From assembly GCA_016208975.1 (NCBI GenBank), contig JACQXA010000004.1, positions 428,501 to 492,500 on the forward strand: a stretch of DNA of 64,000 bases, in the 5' to 3' direction. Each line of letters opens with the position of its first letter. The first letter of the stretch is position 1. The position numbers were made by a program, and so were the translations under genes. This DNA is from Nitrospinota bacterium. GTDB lineage: Bacteria; Nitrospinota_A; UBA7883; JACRLM01. Shown piece by piece: positions 34,481 through 44,195 of the stretch. Below the pieces are notes generated by a model, which was not told the origin of the DNA, made no database searches, and was given only the letters and a program-made list of their open reading frames with translations.

Positions 34481-35574
34481 CCCGGGGCGCCCATAAGACT
34501 TTCGCCGAATTTTTCGCCGGGGTGGGGCTCGTGCGGCTGGGCCTTTCGCGGGCGGGCTGGGAATGCGTTTTCGCCAACGACATAGACAAAACCAAGGCGG
34601 CCATCTATAAAAACAATTTCGAGGGCAACCATTTCGTCCTGGGCGATGTGCGCCATTTAAAACCTTCCCAAATACCCCCATGCGCCTTGGCCACGGCATC
34701 TTTCCCCTGCACCGACATATCCCTGGCCGGAGCCCGGCGCGGCATTCGCGGAAAACAGTCTGGCGCTTTTTTCGGGTTCGCCTCCAGGCTTGCAGGCATG
34801 AGAAGCGCAAAACCGAAACTCCTGCTTTTAGAGAACGTCCCGGGCCTGCTCACCGTCAACGGCGGCAAAGACATCCACGAAACTCTCAAGACCCTGAACG
34901 AACTCGGCTATGGGGTTGACATGTTCGTGATGGACGCCCGGTGGTTCACGCCGCAAAGCAGGCCCCGGTTATTTGTGGTGGGGGTTCATGGAGCCGGGAG
35001 AAAAGGGGACGTGGCGGGGTTGACGGGGCGTGATGAAAAACTACGCCCCAAAACGCTTGTACGGGTGGCCTCCTCGCTAGAGGACATCAAATGGGCGTTA
35101 AATCCCATCCCCGCGCCGCCCCGGAATGTGTCCATTAAACTGCGGGACATTATCGAAGATGTTCCCGATGAAAACTTTTGGCCCGGCGAAGAGGTGGAAA
35201 ACCTGTTAAGGCAGATGAGCGAGAAAAACATTTCAACCGTAAAGCAGTCGCTCAATAGCAAGTCGTGGGTACACGCCACGGTATTCCGCCGGGTGCGGAA
35301 AAACCAGGTGGCGGCGGAACCCCGGTTCGACGGCGTGGCGGGGTGTTTACGCACACCCCGGGGCGGCAGTAGCAGGCAGATCCTTTTACGGCTGGGGTAC
35401 GGGCGGGTGGAAGCCCGTTACCTGACAGCCCGGGAATATGGCAGGCTTCAGGGCGCTCCGGACGATTTTGTTATTCCGCCCAGGCAGAACGCCGGGCTTT
35501 TCGCATTTGGCGACGCCGTATGCGTTCCCGTCATCCAATGGATAGGCGAAAACGTTTTAAACCATCTGGCTTAA
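34477..35574 (+). CDS. DNA (cytosine-5)-methyltransferase
   Basis: A 365-residue C5-methyltransferase: motif I FAEFFAGVGL (residues 9-18), motif IV SFPCTDIS with catalytic C78, motif VI LLLENVPGLL, motif VIII QSRPRLFVVGV, motifs IX-X YLTAREYGRLQGAPDDF and AFGDAVCVPV. It methylates cytosine in double-stranded DNA; the recognition sequence cannot be read off. No restriction endonuclease gene is adjacent, so with vsr it looks like an orphan (Dcm-like) system or the remnant of a restriction-modification system. Confidence 0.93.
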   Translation: MTRGAHKTFAEFFAGVGLVRLGLSRAGWECVFANDIDKTKAAIYKNNFEGNHFVLGDVRHLKPSQIPPCALATASFPCTDISLAGARRGIRGKQSGAFFGFASRLAGMRSAKPKLLLLENVPGLLTVNGGKDIHETLKTLNELGYGVDMFVMDARWFTPQSRPRLFVVGVHGAGRKGDVAGLTGRDEKLRPKTLVRVASSLEDIKWALNPIPAPPRNVSIKLRDIIEDVPDENFWPGEEVENLLRQMSEKNISTVKQSLNSKSWVHATVFRRVRKNQVAAEPRFDGVAGCLRTPRGGSSRQILLRLGYGRVEARYLTAREYGRLQGAPDDFVIPPRQNAGLFAFGDAVCVPVIQWIGENVLNHLA

Positions 35575-35587
35575 AAGGAACCAGCTC

Positions 35588-36190
35588 ATGAACGACAGGA
35601 TAGACGCCCTATACAAAAAGATCCGGGAGCTGGAGAAGGAACTGGAAGAGGCCATAACCCGCGCCGGGGAAGAGCTTAGCTACCACCTGGAGGAGCGGCG
35701 GATACGCTTCGAAAGGAGCGCGCTGGAGCTTCACCGCAGGCTTAAAAAACCGCTATTAAAATTCATTGGCGAGGCCAGCGTATCCCATGCGCTCACAGCT
35801 CCGGTGGTTTATTCGCTCATTTTCCCGATGGTACTGCTGGACATCTTCGTGACCGTTTATCAATGGATATGCTTCCCGGTGTACGGTATCAAGAAAGTGC
35901 CCCGGAGCGATTTTATCGCCGTAGACCGCCATCACCTGGCGTATCTGAACATCCTCGAAAAGGTGAACTGCGTATATTGCGGTTATGGCAACGGCCTTTT
36001 GTCATACGCCAGGGAAGTGGCCGCCAGGACGGAAAATTACTGGTGCCCCATCAAACACGCCACGCGGATAAAATCCCCCCATTCGCAATACCACAAGTTC
36101 GCCCGGTACGGCGACGCGGAAGGATACCGGGAGCTTATCGGCAAACCCGCGCCCAAAGCCGGGGAGAATGGCGAAAACAACGGGGCGTGA
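35588..36190 (+). CDS. Conserved hypothetical membrane protein with coiled coil and cysteine motif
   Basis: A 200-residue protein: an N-terminal coiled coil (about residues 5-60, ALYKKIRELEKELEEAI), a hydrophobic hairpin (about 68-95, HALTAPVVYSLIFPMVLLDI), then a conserved soluble tail with CVYCGYGNGLL and YWCPIKHATR. The CX2C plus distal C suggests metal binding or a redox-active site. I recall similar uncharacterised proteins in proteobacteria but no function. It starts 13 bp after the methyltransferase stop and may be co-transcribed with it; the connection is not obvious. Confidence 0.7.
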   Translation: MNDRIDALYKKIRELEKELEEAITRAGEELSYHLEERRIRFERSALELHRRLKKPLLKFIGEASVSHALTAPVVYSLIFPMVLLDIFVTVYQWICFPVYGIKKVPRSDFIAVDRHHLAYLNILEKVNCVYCGYGNGLLSYAREVAARTENYWCPIKHATRIKSPHSQYHKFARYGDAEGYRELIGKPAPKAGENGENNGA

Positions 36191-36280
36191 CATTTTTCAT
36201 CCCCGTTCCATTCACAAGGATGTTGTGTTAAATTACGGCATCCTGTATTCATTGAATTTACCAAAGGCGCGGTTAGGCTC

Positions 36281-37696
36281 ATGGAAGAGGAAATTAAGCC
36301 ACTAATCCTCGCGGTGGATGACGAGGAGGACAACCTTGCCCTTTTAAAGGGCAGGCTCACCCGCAGGGGATACGAGGTGCATTGCGTATCGTCCGGGGAT
36401 CTGGCTTTAAAAACGCTTGAAGACATCTCGCCGGACCTGATATTGCTGGACGTGATGATGCCCGGCATGGACGGTTATGAGACTTGCAAACAGATAAAAA
36501 GCCGCTCCACCAGCGAATTTCTGCCCATAATCCTGCTCACAGCCAAGGATGACAAGGAATCCAAGATAAAGGGGCTGGAGATCGGGGCCGACGATTATGT
36601 AACCAAACCTTTTGACATGGACGAGCTTGTAGCCCGCATCCGGGCCATGCTCCGCATCCGCGCCCTCCAGCAAGCCCTTGCCGACACCAAAAAAGAGGTG
36701 CGAAGGCTGGAGGGCGAGCTTAAGGGCCGTTACGCTTTCGACAACATTATAGGCGTGTCCGAGGCCATGCGGGAGGTGTTCGAGAAGATGCGCGGCGCCG
36801 CCGCCATCACAAGCCCCGTCATAATCACGGGGGAGTCGGGCACCGGCAAGGAGCTGGTGGCCAGGGGTATCCATTACGCCAGCCCGCTGGCGGCGAGGCC
36901 GTTCGTGCCGGTAAACTGCGCCTCTTTGCCGTCGGATCTTATAGAGTCGGAGCTGTTCGGGCATAAGAAGGGGTCGTTCACCGGGGCGGTGTCGTCCTCC
37001 ATCGGCCTTTTCAAGAGCGCCGATGGTGGCACCATTTTCCTGGACGAGATAGGCGAGCTTCCCAAAGAGGCCCAGGCCAAGCTGTTACGCGTCCTGCAGG
37101 AAGGGGCCGTGCGGCCGGTTGGCGGGACAGAAGAGGTGAAAATAAACGTCCGCGTCATCGCCGCCACCAACGTGGACCTGGAAGAGGCGGTGGAGGAAGG
37201 AAGGTTCCGGGAAGACCTTTATTACCGTATCACCGTTTTGCCAATAGAGCTTCCCCCGTTGAAAAACCGGCGGGCGGACCTGCCCATACTGGCCTCCCAT
37301 TTCATAAAGAAGTTCAACGAGAAGTTCAACAGGAACATAAAGGGGCTGAGCGATTCGGGAATGGAAGCTCTGATAAATTACGACTGGCCAGGCAACGTCC
37401 GGGAGTTTCAGAACGTCATAGAACGCTGTTACATATATCCCGACGTGGAATGGATAGAGGCCAAGCACCTTAGCCTGCGCGGAGGGTTGCGAAAGAAGGA
37501 GCCCGCCGCCGCGGAAACGCCAGCCAAGCCAGATGAAACTGGCGATAAAATGCCCACCCTGGAGGAGGCTGAAAAGGCTTTGATCGAGCGGGCTCTCCAG
37601 GTGGCCGACAGCAACAAGGCCAAGGCCGCCAAATTGCTGGGCATACACCGTTCCAGGCTTTATAAAAAGCTGGAATATTATGGTTTGGCGTTGTAA
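36281..37696 (+). CDS. Sigma-54-dependent response regulator (NtrC family)
   Basis: A 471-residue protein with three modules. The receiver domain (residues 8-120) has D13/D14, phosphoacceptor D57 in LILLDVMMPGMDG and K in VTKPF. The AAA+ domain (about 155-385) has Walker A GESGTGKE, the sigma-54 contact loop as GSFTGA (serine in place of the usual alanine), Walker B GGTIFLDEIGEL and the arginine-finger region. The Fis-type helix-turn-helix (about 445-470, KAAKLLGIHRSRLYKKL) ends the protein. It activates sigma-54 promoters when phosphorylated. A porin, a binding protein and a histidine kinase follow on the same strand, so the kinase at 39.4 kb is its likely partner. Confidence 0.92.
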   Translation: MEEEIKPLILAVDDEEDNLALLKGRLTRRGYEVHCVSSGDLALKTLEDISPDLILLDVMMPGMDGYETCKQIKSRSTSEFLPIILLTAKDDKESKIKGLEIGADDYVTKPFDMDELVARIRAMLRIRALQQALADTKKEVRRLEGELKGRYAFDNIIGVSEAMREVFEKMRGAAAITSPVIITGESGTGKELVARGIHYASPLAARPFVPVNCASLPSDLIESELFGHKKGSFTGAVSSSIGLFKSADGGTIFLDEIGELPKEAQAKLLRVLQEGAVRPVGGTEEVKINVRVIAATNVDLEEAVEEGRFREDLYYRITVLPIELPPLKNRRADLPILASHFIKKFNEKFNRNIKGLSDSGMEALINYDWPGNVREFQNVIERCYIYPDVEWIEAKHLSLRGGLRKKEPAAAETPAKPDETGDKMPTLEEAEKALIERALQVADSNKAKAAKLLGIHRSRLYKKLEYYGLAL

Positions 37697-37738
37697 ATTG
37701 CCGTAATGGGCTTATTACCCGTTTTCTGGAAAGTTCCA

Positions 37739-38884
37739 ATGATCACAGAAAAACCGGCTGTAAAGATCCGCAACAGGGGCTTTTGCTTCCCCGTTGGCTG
37801 GATTACTACGGGTTTAAAGGTGGCGCTGACAGGCGCGTTCTTCTCGATTTTCAGCGTCACGCCAGCCTCCGCCGTTACATGGGACAGGGTGACCCTCCAC
37901 GGTTACCTCGACCTTGAATACACCCAGGCCACCAAACCCGAGGGGGAGGACGACCCTTCATCCCCCGGCGCCGACAACGGCTCGTTCGACCAGCATCATT
38001 TCAACCTGCTGACGGACATCCATGTGGCTCCAGACCTTTGGGTGAAAGCCCATGTGGAGTTTGATCATGGGGCGGACAGTGAGCTGGGGCAAGGAGGAAT
38101 AATCCTGGAGTACGGCTTTGGCGAATATGTCATGCGCGAATGGCTCAAATTCCGCGGCGGCAAGGCGCTTACCCCTTACGGCATATATAACGAGATCCAC
38201 GACGCCACCCCAGCCTTCATAAGCGTTTCCGTGCCCGAAATGATCTACAAATCTGAAAGGCGTGGCGGATTCGCCATGATGCCCAAATGGATTACGGGCT
38301 TGTACGCGCTGGGCGAGACTCCCGTTGGGAAAAGGCAAAACAATTTCGACTATGTGTTCTATGTGGGCAACGGCGAGTCTGTCGGGGTGAATGAAGCCCA
38401 ACACGACGCCAACCCCAACAAAGCCGTGGGCGGAAGACTTCAATACTCCATGGACGACGACAAGTTCATGGGCGGGGTTTCATACTATTACGGAGACAAG
38501 GCCGTTTCCGAAGACAACCTTTCGCAAAACCACTGGGGCTACATTGTCTCCCTAAATTACAACGCGTATCCGTTGAACCTGATGGGCGAGTATGGCCAGT
38601 CCAAGCTTGGCTCCAGAACGTTATACGCATGGTACGGACAGGCCAGTTACGCGCTGGGGAGGTTCACCCCTTACGCCAGGTATCAGTCCATAGACCCAAG
38701 CGACAACGAGGCGGACGATTTCTGGAACGCGCTGACCTTGGGGCTGAACATAAAGGCCAACAACAACCTGTTCTTCAAGTTCGAATGGAACGATAACAGG
38801 CGCGGCGAGAACAATAACGACATACTGACGCCGGGGAACGAGGATTTCAGCGAGTTCCGCTCGGCGATAACCATATTTTTCTAA
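37739..38884 (+). CDS. Outer-membrane beta-barrel protein (porin-like)
   Basis: A 381-residue exported protein: a long signal sequence ending near ASAVT, then alternating amphipathic strands (LHGYLDLEYTQ, LWVKAHVEFDHG, WLKFRGGKALTPYGIYNE) and a C-terminal FF after FRSAITI, the terminal aromatic recognised by the BAM machinery. It looks like a 16-strand porin of the type found with phosphate-binding-like proteins. ATG 37739 has GGAAAG upstream; an earlier ATG at 37706 would lengthen the leader. It is followed after 5 bp by the binding protein. Confidence 0.78.
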   Translation: MITEKPAVKIRNRGFCFPVGWITTGLKVALTGAFFSIFSVTPASAVTWDRVTLHGYLDLEYTQATKPEGEDDPSSPGADNGSFDQHHFNLLTDIHVAPDLWVKAHVEFDHGADSELGQGGIILEYGFGEYVMREWLKFRGGKALTPYGIYNEIHDATPAFISVSVPEMIYKSERRGGFAMMPKWITGLYALGETPVGKRQNNFDYVFYVGNGESVGVNEAQHDANPNKAVGGRLQYSMDDDKFMGGVSYYYGDKAVSEDNLSQNHWGYIVSLNYNAYPLNLMGEYGQSKLGSRTLYAWYGQASYALGRFTPYARYQSIDPSDNEADDFWNALTLGLNIKANNNLFFKFEWNDNRRGENNNDILTPGNEDFSEFRSAITIFF

Positions 38885-38889
38885 GACGG

Positions 38890-39378
38890 ATGAAATTCAA
38901 CTTTCGGTCTTGGGCTTTGGTGACGGCGCTTTGCGGCGCCATACTCGCCACCGGCTTGCCTTGGGCGGGCGTGGCGGAGAACGCCCAGGCCGCATCCAAG
39001 CGGGAGATACTGGTTATAGTCAACCGGGCCAGCGGCTTAAGTTCCATGTCCCGGTCGGAGCTGTCCAGCATTTTTCTGGGTAAAAGAAGGGTGTGGGCCA
39101 ACGGTGATTCAATTAAACCCTGCGACCTGCAGGAGCCGGGGATGGACGAGGAGCGCACGGCCATGGCCAGCTTCAGCCAGACATACCTTGGGAAAGACAT
39201 CGCATCCCTCAAGCATTACTGGATAAGGATGATATTCTCCGGCGCCGGGGAGCCTCCGCAAGTCTTCAAACGGGCCGAGGACGTCATCCGGTACGTTTCA
39301 GGGAACGCCGAGGCCATCGGCTACGTTTACGAAGACCAGGTGACCCCGGACGTGAAGGTCGCGCCGGTAAGCGATTAA
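38890..39378 (+). CDS. PstS-like phosphate/oxyanion-binding periplasmic protein (short form)
   Basis: A 162-residue exported protein: signal peptide ending at AQAAS, then VNRASGLSSMSRSELSSIFLGKRRVWANG and FSQTYLGKDIASLKHYWIRMIFSG, the short PBP-like_2 domain found in isolated PstS-like proteins. The last strand (AIGYVYEDQV) is also typical. It may bind phosphate or another oxyanion; at this size it has only about half of a full PstS. Lying between the porin and the histidine kinase with 5- and 15-bp gaps, it probably feeds a signal to the kinase. Confidence 0.78.
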   Translation: MKFNFRSWALVTALCGAILATGLPWAGVAENAQAASKREILVIVNRASGLSSMSRSELSSIFLGKRRVWANGDSIKPCDLQEPGMDEERTAMASFSQTYLGKDIASLKHYWIRMIFSGAGEPPQVFKRAEDVIRYVSGNAEAIGYVYEDQVTPDVKVAPVSD

Positions 39379-39393
39379 GGGCTTTCCGGTGAA

Positions 39394-41079
39394 GTGTCCA
39401 CAGGCCCGGAAGGCGCCCGGCGGGCGATTGAACGATACGAGGATGTCAGGAGCGCCGCTCAATCTGTGAAAAACACCACCATAAAAGCCAGGCTTTGGAC
39501 GGGGGCGGCCATGTTCCTGGCTTTTTACATATTGATGTGGATCCTGTCATATTACACATCGCTTAATATCAGCTCCAACCTGGATCCATCCAAGGTGGAC
39601 GTGATGCGGCAGGCCGACCAACTGCACCACTCCCTGACCGACGTGGAACAGAAGCTTAACGAAGCCGCCCAGAGCAAGGAACCGGACCTGGTGGCAGACG
39701 CGTCCAGGCGCGCTGAGGATTTCAAAAAAGCCGTGGCGAAACTCCGCGCCGTGGACGAAACCAACCGGGCGGACTATGACCTGGTGGAAAAAGAGTTCGA
39801 CCGCTATTTCATCAGCGCCAGAGAGGCTTCCATCGCCATCATCCGGGAGGGGGAGCTTACCGGCGAGGTGCTGGCCCTGGCCAGGGAGATGAACGAAAGC
39901 CTGCCTCCATTGCGGCGGGATGTGGACAAGATCACCGACCGGAGCTACAACACATTTTCCGCGCTGTTAGACAAATCAGTGCGGAGCGCCTCTCTGCTGG
40001 TCACCCAGAATTTCGTGGTACTCATTTCGGTGGTGATGCTTTGGGCCATAATCTTCCCCATGATAATCCGCTCAATTATTTTGCCCATCGAAAAGCTGGT
40101 GTACGCCACCAACGAGCTGGCCCAGGGTAACCTGGAAACCCAGGCTGAGGTGAGCAGGATGGACGAGATCGGGGTGCTGGCGGTGTCGTTCAACCGGATG
40201 GCCAGGGCGTTGAAAGACAAGAACGCCGCGCTGGAAAAAACCACCAGCGAGCTTAAGACATCCCTGGAAATCCGCAAGGAAATGCAAAAAAGGATAGTGG
40301 AGGCCAACCGGGACCTTACCGCCGCCAACGCCCGGCTAATGGAGGCCGACAGGCTAAAGTCCGACTTCCTGGCCTCCATGTCCCATGAGTTGCGCACGCC
40401 GCTCAACGCCATCATCAACTTTACCGACCAGATAATAGAGGACTGGGACTATCTGGAGAAAGATAAAAAATGGGCTGGCGAAGCCAAAGAAATGCTCACC
40501 AGGGTTTATAAAAGCTCCAGACACCTGCTCTCGCTGATAAACGACCTTCTGGATCTGGCCAAGATAGAGTCCGGCCACATGGGGTTGGACCTGGCGCAGA
40601 CAGACCTGAGGGAAATCGTGGCCGAAAGCATAGCTTCCGTGTCGTCGCTGGCGAAGGCAAAAGGTCTGGAGTTGAAGTCCACAGCCCCTGCCCAGCTGGC
40701 GCAATTCACCCTGGATGAGCGCCGTGTGCTTCAGATACTCATCAACCTGCTTTCCAACGCCATAAAGTTCACCGAAACAGGCTCCGTGACAGTAAAAATC
40801 GAAACCCCCCAGGATTATCCTGAAGGAGCGTTGATAAAAGTGGTGGATACGGGGGTAGGTATCCCGGAAAGTTATTTATCGGTGATCTTTGACCGGTTCC
40901 GGCAGGTTGATGGGGGCGATTCCAGGAAACACGCGGGTACCGGACTGGGTCTGAACCTGGTTAAAGAACTGGCGGAATTGCATGGCGGATCGGTAAAAGT
41001 GGAAAGCGAAGTGGGGAAAGGCTCAACCTTCATTGTCCACCTCCCATTTGTCGCCAGCGAAACGAAAAACGAGTCGTAA
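39394..41079 (+). CDS. Membrane sensor histidine kinase (HAMP, HisKA, HATPase)
   Basis: A 561-residue kinase: TM1 about residues 32-55, a helical periplasmic sensor (about 56-198) without a recognised ligand fold, TM2 about 200-225, HAMP (about 226-280, LPIEKLVYATNELAQGNL), a coiled coil, the phosphoacceptor H331 in SMSHELRTPLNAI, then N box NLLSNAIKF, G1 DTGVGIP and G2 GTGLGLNLV. GTG 39394 is the start. The helical sensor could contact the PstS-like protein encoded 15 bp upstream. The likely target is the sigma-54 regulator at 36.3 kb. Confidence 0.88.
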   Translation: MSTGPEGARRAIERYEDVRSAAQSVKNTTIKARLWTGAAMFLAFYILMWILSYYTSLNISSNLDPSKVDVMRQADQLHHSLTDVEQKLNEAAQSKEPDLVADASRRAEDFKKAVAKLRAVDETNRADYDLVEKEFDRYFISAREASIAIIREGELTGEVLALAREMNESLPPLRRDVDKITDRSYNTFSALLDKSVRSASLLVTQNFVVLISVVMLWAIIFPMIIRSIILPIEKLVYATNELAQGNLETQAEVSRMDEIGVLAVSFNRMARALKDKNAALEKTTSELKTSLEIRKEMQKRIVEANRDLTAANARLMEADRLKSDFLASMSHELRTPLNAIINFTDQIIEDWDYLEKDKKWAGEAKEMLTRVYKSSRHLLSLINDLLDLAKIESGHMGLDLAQTDLREIVAESIASVSSLAKAKGLELKSTAPAQLAQFTLDERRVLQILINLLSNAIKFTETGSVTVKIETPQDYPEGALIKVVDTGVGIPESYLSVIFDRFRQVDGGDSRKHAGTGLGLNLVKELAELHGGSVKVESEVGKGSTFIVHLPFVASETKNES

Positions 41080-41613
41080 ACAGGCTCAAAGACCGGCCCT
41101 TGCGCAGGTGATGTAGCGTTACCTCCAAAACGGCCTTCAACCTTCCAAGAACCGTAGCTTCCAAAGCCAGGCCAGCCTGTGGATAACTTATGGAAAACTT
41201 CTTCCTATAATTGCCAACTCTCTCTTTTTTAATAATTTACATATCAGCGCCACACCCCCCACAATGGGTTTACCCCTTTATCTATCAATATGATACGCGA
41301 GCCACAGTTGAAAACACCAAGTATTTTCCAACTGTGTCCATCCTAATACAAATTTTTTCCACATTAGCAAGGGCGAAATTGGAAAAAACCGTTTGCCATA
41401 AAGTGGCCCATCCTGCTTCTATTGCAAGATTTTCCCTGTTTTCAACGATAAAAAATGTGTTTTTAAAACCGTTAATTTTGCAGAGTCAGATAGCATGGTT
41501 CCTTGTTGGGGGATATGATGTGGCTATTGGTTATCAGCGCCCATTTATCCCTGCGACGCAAGAAGACGCAAGAAATAAAAGCCACAATTTGTTAGTTTTT
41601 TAACGCTTAAACC
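41080..41613. other. AT-rich intergenic stretch with DnaA-box-like sites
   Basis: Over 500 bp with no gene I can support; a 130-codon open frame at 41211-41603 has no recognisable protein character. A perfect DnaA box occurs on the minus strand at 41178-41186 (TGTGGATAA on plus), and TTTTCCACA at 41355-41363 matches TTWTNCACA. No origin genes are near. Confidence 0.4.
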
Positions 41614-42825
41614 ATGAACTCGCCAAAATCCGGCTCCCCTGACCGCCGCTTACCGGGAACCGTGGTAGTTTTGGGCCTTGTAAGTTTCTTCAACGACATC
41701 GCCAGCGACATGATAATCCCCCTGTTGCCGGTGTTTCTCACCACGGTTCTGGGGGCAGGCCCAGCGGCGCTTGGGCTGATGGAGGGTTTGGCCGAATCCG
41801 CCTCTAGCCTTTTAAAACTCTGGTCTGGAAAACTGGTGGACAAGGGCGCCAGCCAAAAACGGTTGGCGCTAGCGGGCTACATTGTGTCCAACGCGGCCAG
41901 GCCTTTTCTAGCCATGGCGGGAAGCTGGCCGATGGCGTTGACCTTGCGGTTCGCCGACAGGGTGGGCAAAGGGTTAAGGACCACCCCAAGGGATTCGTTG
42001 CTATCCCGGTCGGTGGACAAAAATAACCGCGGCAGGGCTTTCGGGTTCCACCGTTCCATGGATCACGCCGGAGCCATGGTGGGCCCTTTGGTTGCGGCAG
42101 GTCTTCTGGCATTTGGGCTGGGCATGCGGGATGTGTTTCTTCTGTCGGTGATTCCCGGGGTGGCGGCTGTGTTGTTGTTGGCCTTGGGCGCCAGGGAGCC
42201 AGAACCCGCCGCCCGGCCCGTGGAGCCCGTGTCCGAGCCTATAATTCCATGGAGGGAACTGGACAGGAAAGCCCGGGCCATGATTATCGCTGGAGGCGGG
42301 TTGGCGCTGGCCACCGCGCCCGACGCTTTTTTCGCGTTATGGTTGTCGCAGGCGGGTGTCCAGCTGGAGCTTATCCCGGCGTTATGGGCGGCGGGCCATC
42401 TGGTGAAGGCCGTGGTGGCCATGCCCGCAGGCAGGCTTTCGGACAACCACGGGCGGTTCCGGGTGGCGATTTCCGCCTGGATCCTCCGGGGCGCTGTGGT
42501 AGCGGTGATTCCGTGGTTCGAAGGTGTTGGCCCGGCCGCCGGGCTTTTTATGCTCTACTGCGCGGCGGCGGCGGGCTCCGAGGGGGCCGAGCGGGCGTTG
42601 ATAGGCGACAGCGCAAGGCCCGGCGTTTCCGGAGCGGCCTTCGGAATGTATCACATGACGGTGGGGATTATGGCTTTGCCTGGCGCTTTGTTGTTTGGGG
42701 CTGTTTGGCAGGTATCCGGCCCGAAAGAGGCGTTCGGGCTATCGTGCGCGCTTACGATATTGTCGGCGGGCGCGGCGCTTATGGCCGTGAATAACAAGCG
42801 GGGACGGGGCCGTGGCCATGCCTGA
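41614..42825 (+). CDS. MFS transporter
   Basis: A 403-residue protein with twelve predicted helices. VSFFNDIASDMIIPLLPVFL at the N-terminus, the motif-A-like SGKLVDKGASQKR, and RVGKGLRTTPRDSLLS with GFHRSMDHAGAMVGPL resemble a distinct bacterial MFS group of unknown substrate (often annotated MFS permease, related to YxaM/Bcr types). The start ATG 41614 lacks a clear ribosome-binding site. It converges with gltA, 47 bp away. Substrate not inferable. Confidence 0.78.
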   Translation: MNSPKSGSPDRRLPGTVVVLGLVSFFNDIASDMIIPLLPVFLTTVLGAGPAALGLMEGLAESASSLLKLWSGKLVDKGASQKRLALAGYIVSNAARPFLAMAGSWPMALTLRFADRVGKGLRTTPRDSLLSRSVDKNNRGRAFGFHRSMDHAGAMVGPLVAAGLLAFGLGMRDVFLLSVIPGVAAVLLLALGAREPEPAARPVEPVSEPIIPWRELDRKARAMIIAGGGLALATAPDAFFALWLSQAGVQLELIPALWAAGHLVKAVVAMPAGRLSDNHGRFRVAISAWILRGAVVAVIPWFEGVGPAAGLFMLYCAAAAGSEGAERALIGDSARPGVSGAAFGMYHMTVGIMALPGALLFGAVWQVSGPKEAFGLSCALTILSAGAALMAVNNKRGRGRGHA

Positions 42826-42872
42826 GGGAGTGCACATACCCACGGGGGGCCCGTCCGCCGCAAAATGAAAAC

Positions 42873-44165
42873 CTATCGTTTCTCCACAGGCGTGTAGTCC
42901 CGCCGGGCCGGGCCCACATACAGCTGGCGCGGCCTGCCTATCTTCATGGTTTTCTCGTTCATCATCTCGTTCCACTGGCTTATCCAGCCTATCGTCCTGC
43001 CGATGACGAACATCACAGTGAACATGCTGGTGGGTATGCGAATGGCCCTCAGGATGATTCCCGAATAAAAATCCACATTCGGATAAAGCTTCTTCTCGAT
43101 AAAATACTCGTCTTTTAACGCTATTTCCTCCAGCCGCATGGCTATCTCGAAAAGAGGCTCGTCCACCTTCATTTCCTTGAGCACTTCCATGCAGGCTTTA
43201 CGGATTATCTTCGCCCTGGGGTCGTAATTTTTGTAAACGCGGTGGCCGAAGCCCATCAGCCTGAAGGGGTCGTTCTTGTCCTTGGCCCGTTCCACGGCCT
43301 TTTCCACGTGTTTGGGGTCGCCAATATGCTCCAGCATTTTTATCACCGCCTCGTTGGCCCCGCCGTGGGCAGGCCCCCATAGCGCGCCCACCCCGGCGGA
43401 TATGCAAGCGAAGGGATTTGCCTGGGACGACCCGGCCAGCCTCACCGTGGAGGTGGAGGCGTTCTGCTCATGGTCGGCGTGCAGGAGGAACAAAAGGTCC
43501 AGCGCCTTGGCCGCAACCGGGTTTACGTGGTAATCCTCGGTTGGGAACGAGAACATCATGTGAAGGAAATTTTCCGAGTATTTAAGCTTGTTCCTCGGGT
43601 ACGCGAATGGCTCCCCCCGGGAGAACCGGTAAGCGCCAGCGGCTATTGTGGGCATCTTGGCTATCAGCCTGTGGGCGGAAATCTCCCGGTGGCGCGGGTT
43701 CCAGATGTCCAGCGAGTCGTGATAGAAAGAGGACAAAGCCCCCACCACGCCCACCGTGATGGCCATGGGGTGCGCGTCCCGCCTGAAGCCGTTATAGAAG
43801 TTGTGGAGCCCCTCGTGCACCATGGTGTGGTGGGAGATGATACCCCTGAACCCGGCAAGCTCATGTTGCGTGGGCAGATGGCCGTACCAGAGAAGGTAGC
43901 AAACTTCCATGAAGTCGCTCTTCTCCGCCAACTGTTCAATGGGGTAACCCCTGTACAGGAGGACCCCCTCGTCGCCATCTATGAAAGTTATGGCGCTTTC
44001 GCAGGCGGCGGTGGCGGTGAACCCGGGGTCGTAAGTGAACATTCCAAGCCCCTGGTACAGCCCCCCAATGTCTATGACCGGTTGGCCGTGGACGCCCCGC
44101 TTTATGGGAAGCTCCACGGATTTGCCTGTGGAGTTGTCGGTAATGGTGACTGTGTCTTTAGACAT
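42873..44165 (-). CDS. gltA: Citrate synthase (type II hexameric)
   Basis: A 430-residue citrate synthase of the Gram-negative hexameric type, condensing oxaloacetate and acetyl-CoA. Catalytic histidines are in [15 protein letters not shown] and [14 protein letters not shown], and the catalytic aspartate in the NVDFYSG segment. The N-terminal domain ([23 protein letters not shown]) is the NADH-sensitive type's beta domain. A CDGSH protein gene lies 30 bp upstream and may share the transcript. Confidence 0.96.
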   Translation of the reverse strand: MSKDTVTITDNSTGKSVELPIKRGVHGQPVIDIGGLYQGLGMFTYDPGFTATAACESAITFIDGDEGVLLYRGYPIEQLAEKSDFMEVCYLLWYGHLPTQHELAGFRGIISHHTMVHEGLHNFYNGFRRDAHPMAITVGVVGALSSFYHDSLDIWNPRHREISAHRLIAKMPTIAAGAYRFSRGEPFAYPRNKLKYSENFLHMMFSFPTEDYHVNPVAAKALDLLFLLHADHEQNASTSTVRLAGSSQANPFACISAGVGALWGPAHGGANEAVIKMLEHIGDPKHVEKAVERAKDKNDPFRLMGFGHRVYKNYDPRAKIIRKACMEVLKEMKVDEPLFEIAMRLEEIALKDEYFIEKKLYPNVDFYSGIILRAIRIPTSMFTVMFVIGRTIGWISQWNEMMNEKTMKIGRPRQLYVGPARRDYTPVEKR

Positions 44166-44195
44166 ATTGGCCAGCCTCTTCCCGCAATATTTAGT

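Noticed and set aside
41211-41603. 130-codon open frame in the AT-rich gap
   Set aside because: Its amino-acid composition looks random, it has no ribosome-binding site, and it covers the gap that carries DnaA-like sites.
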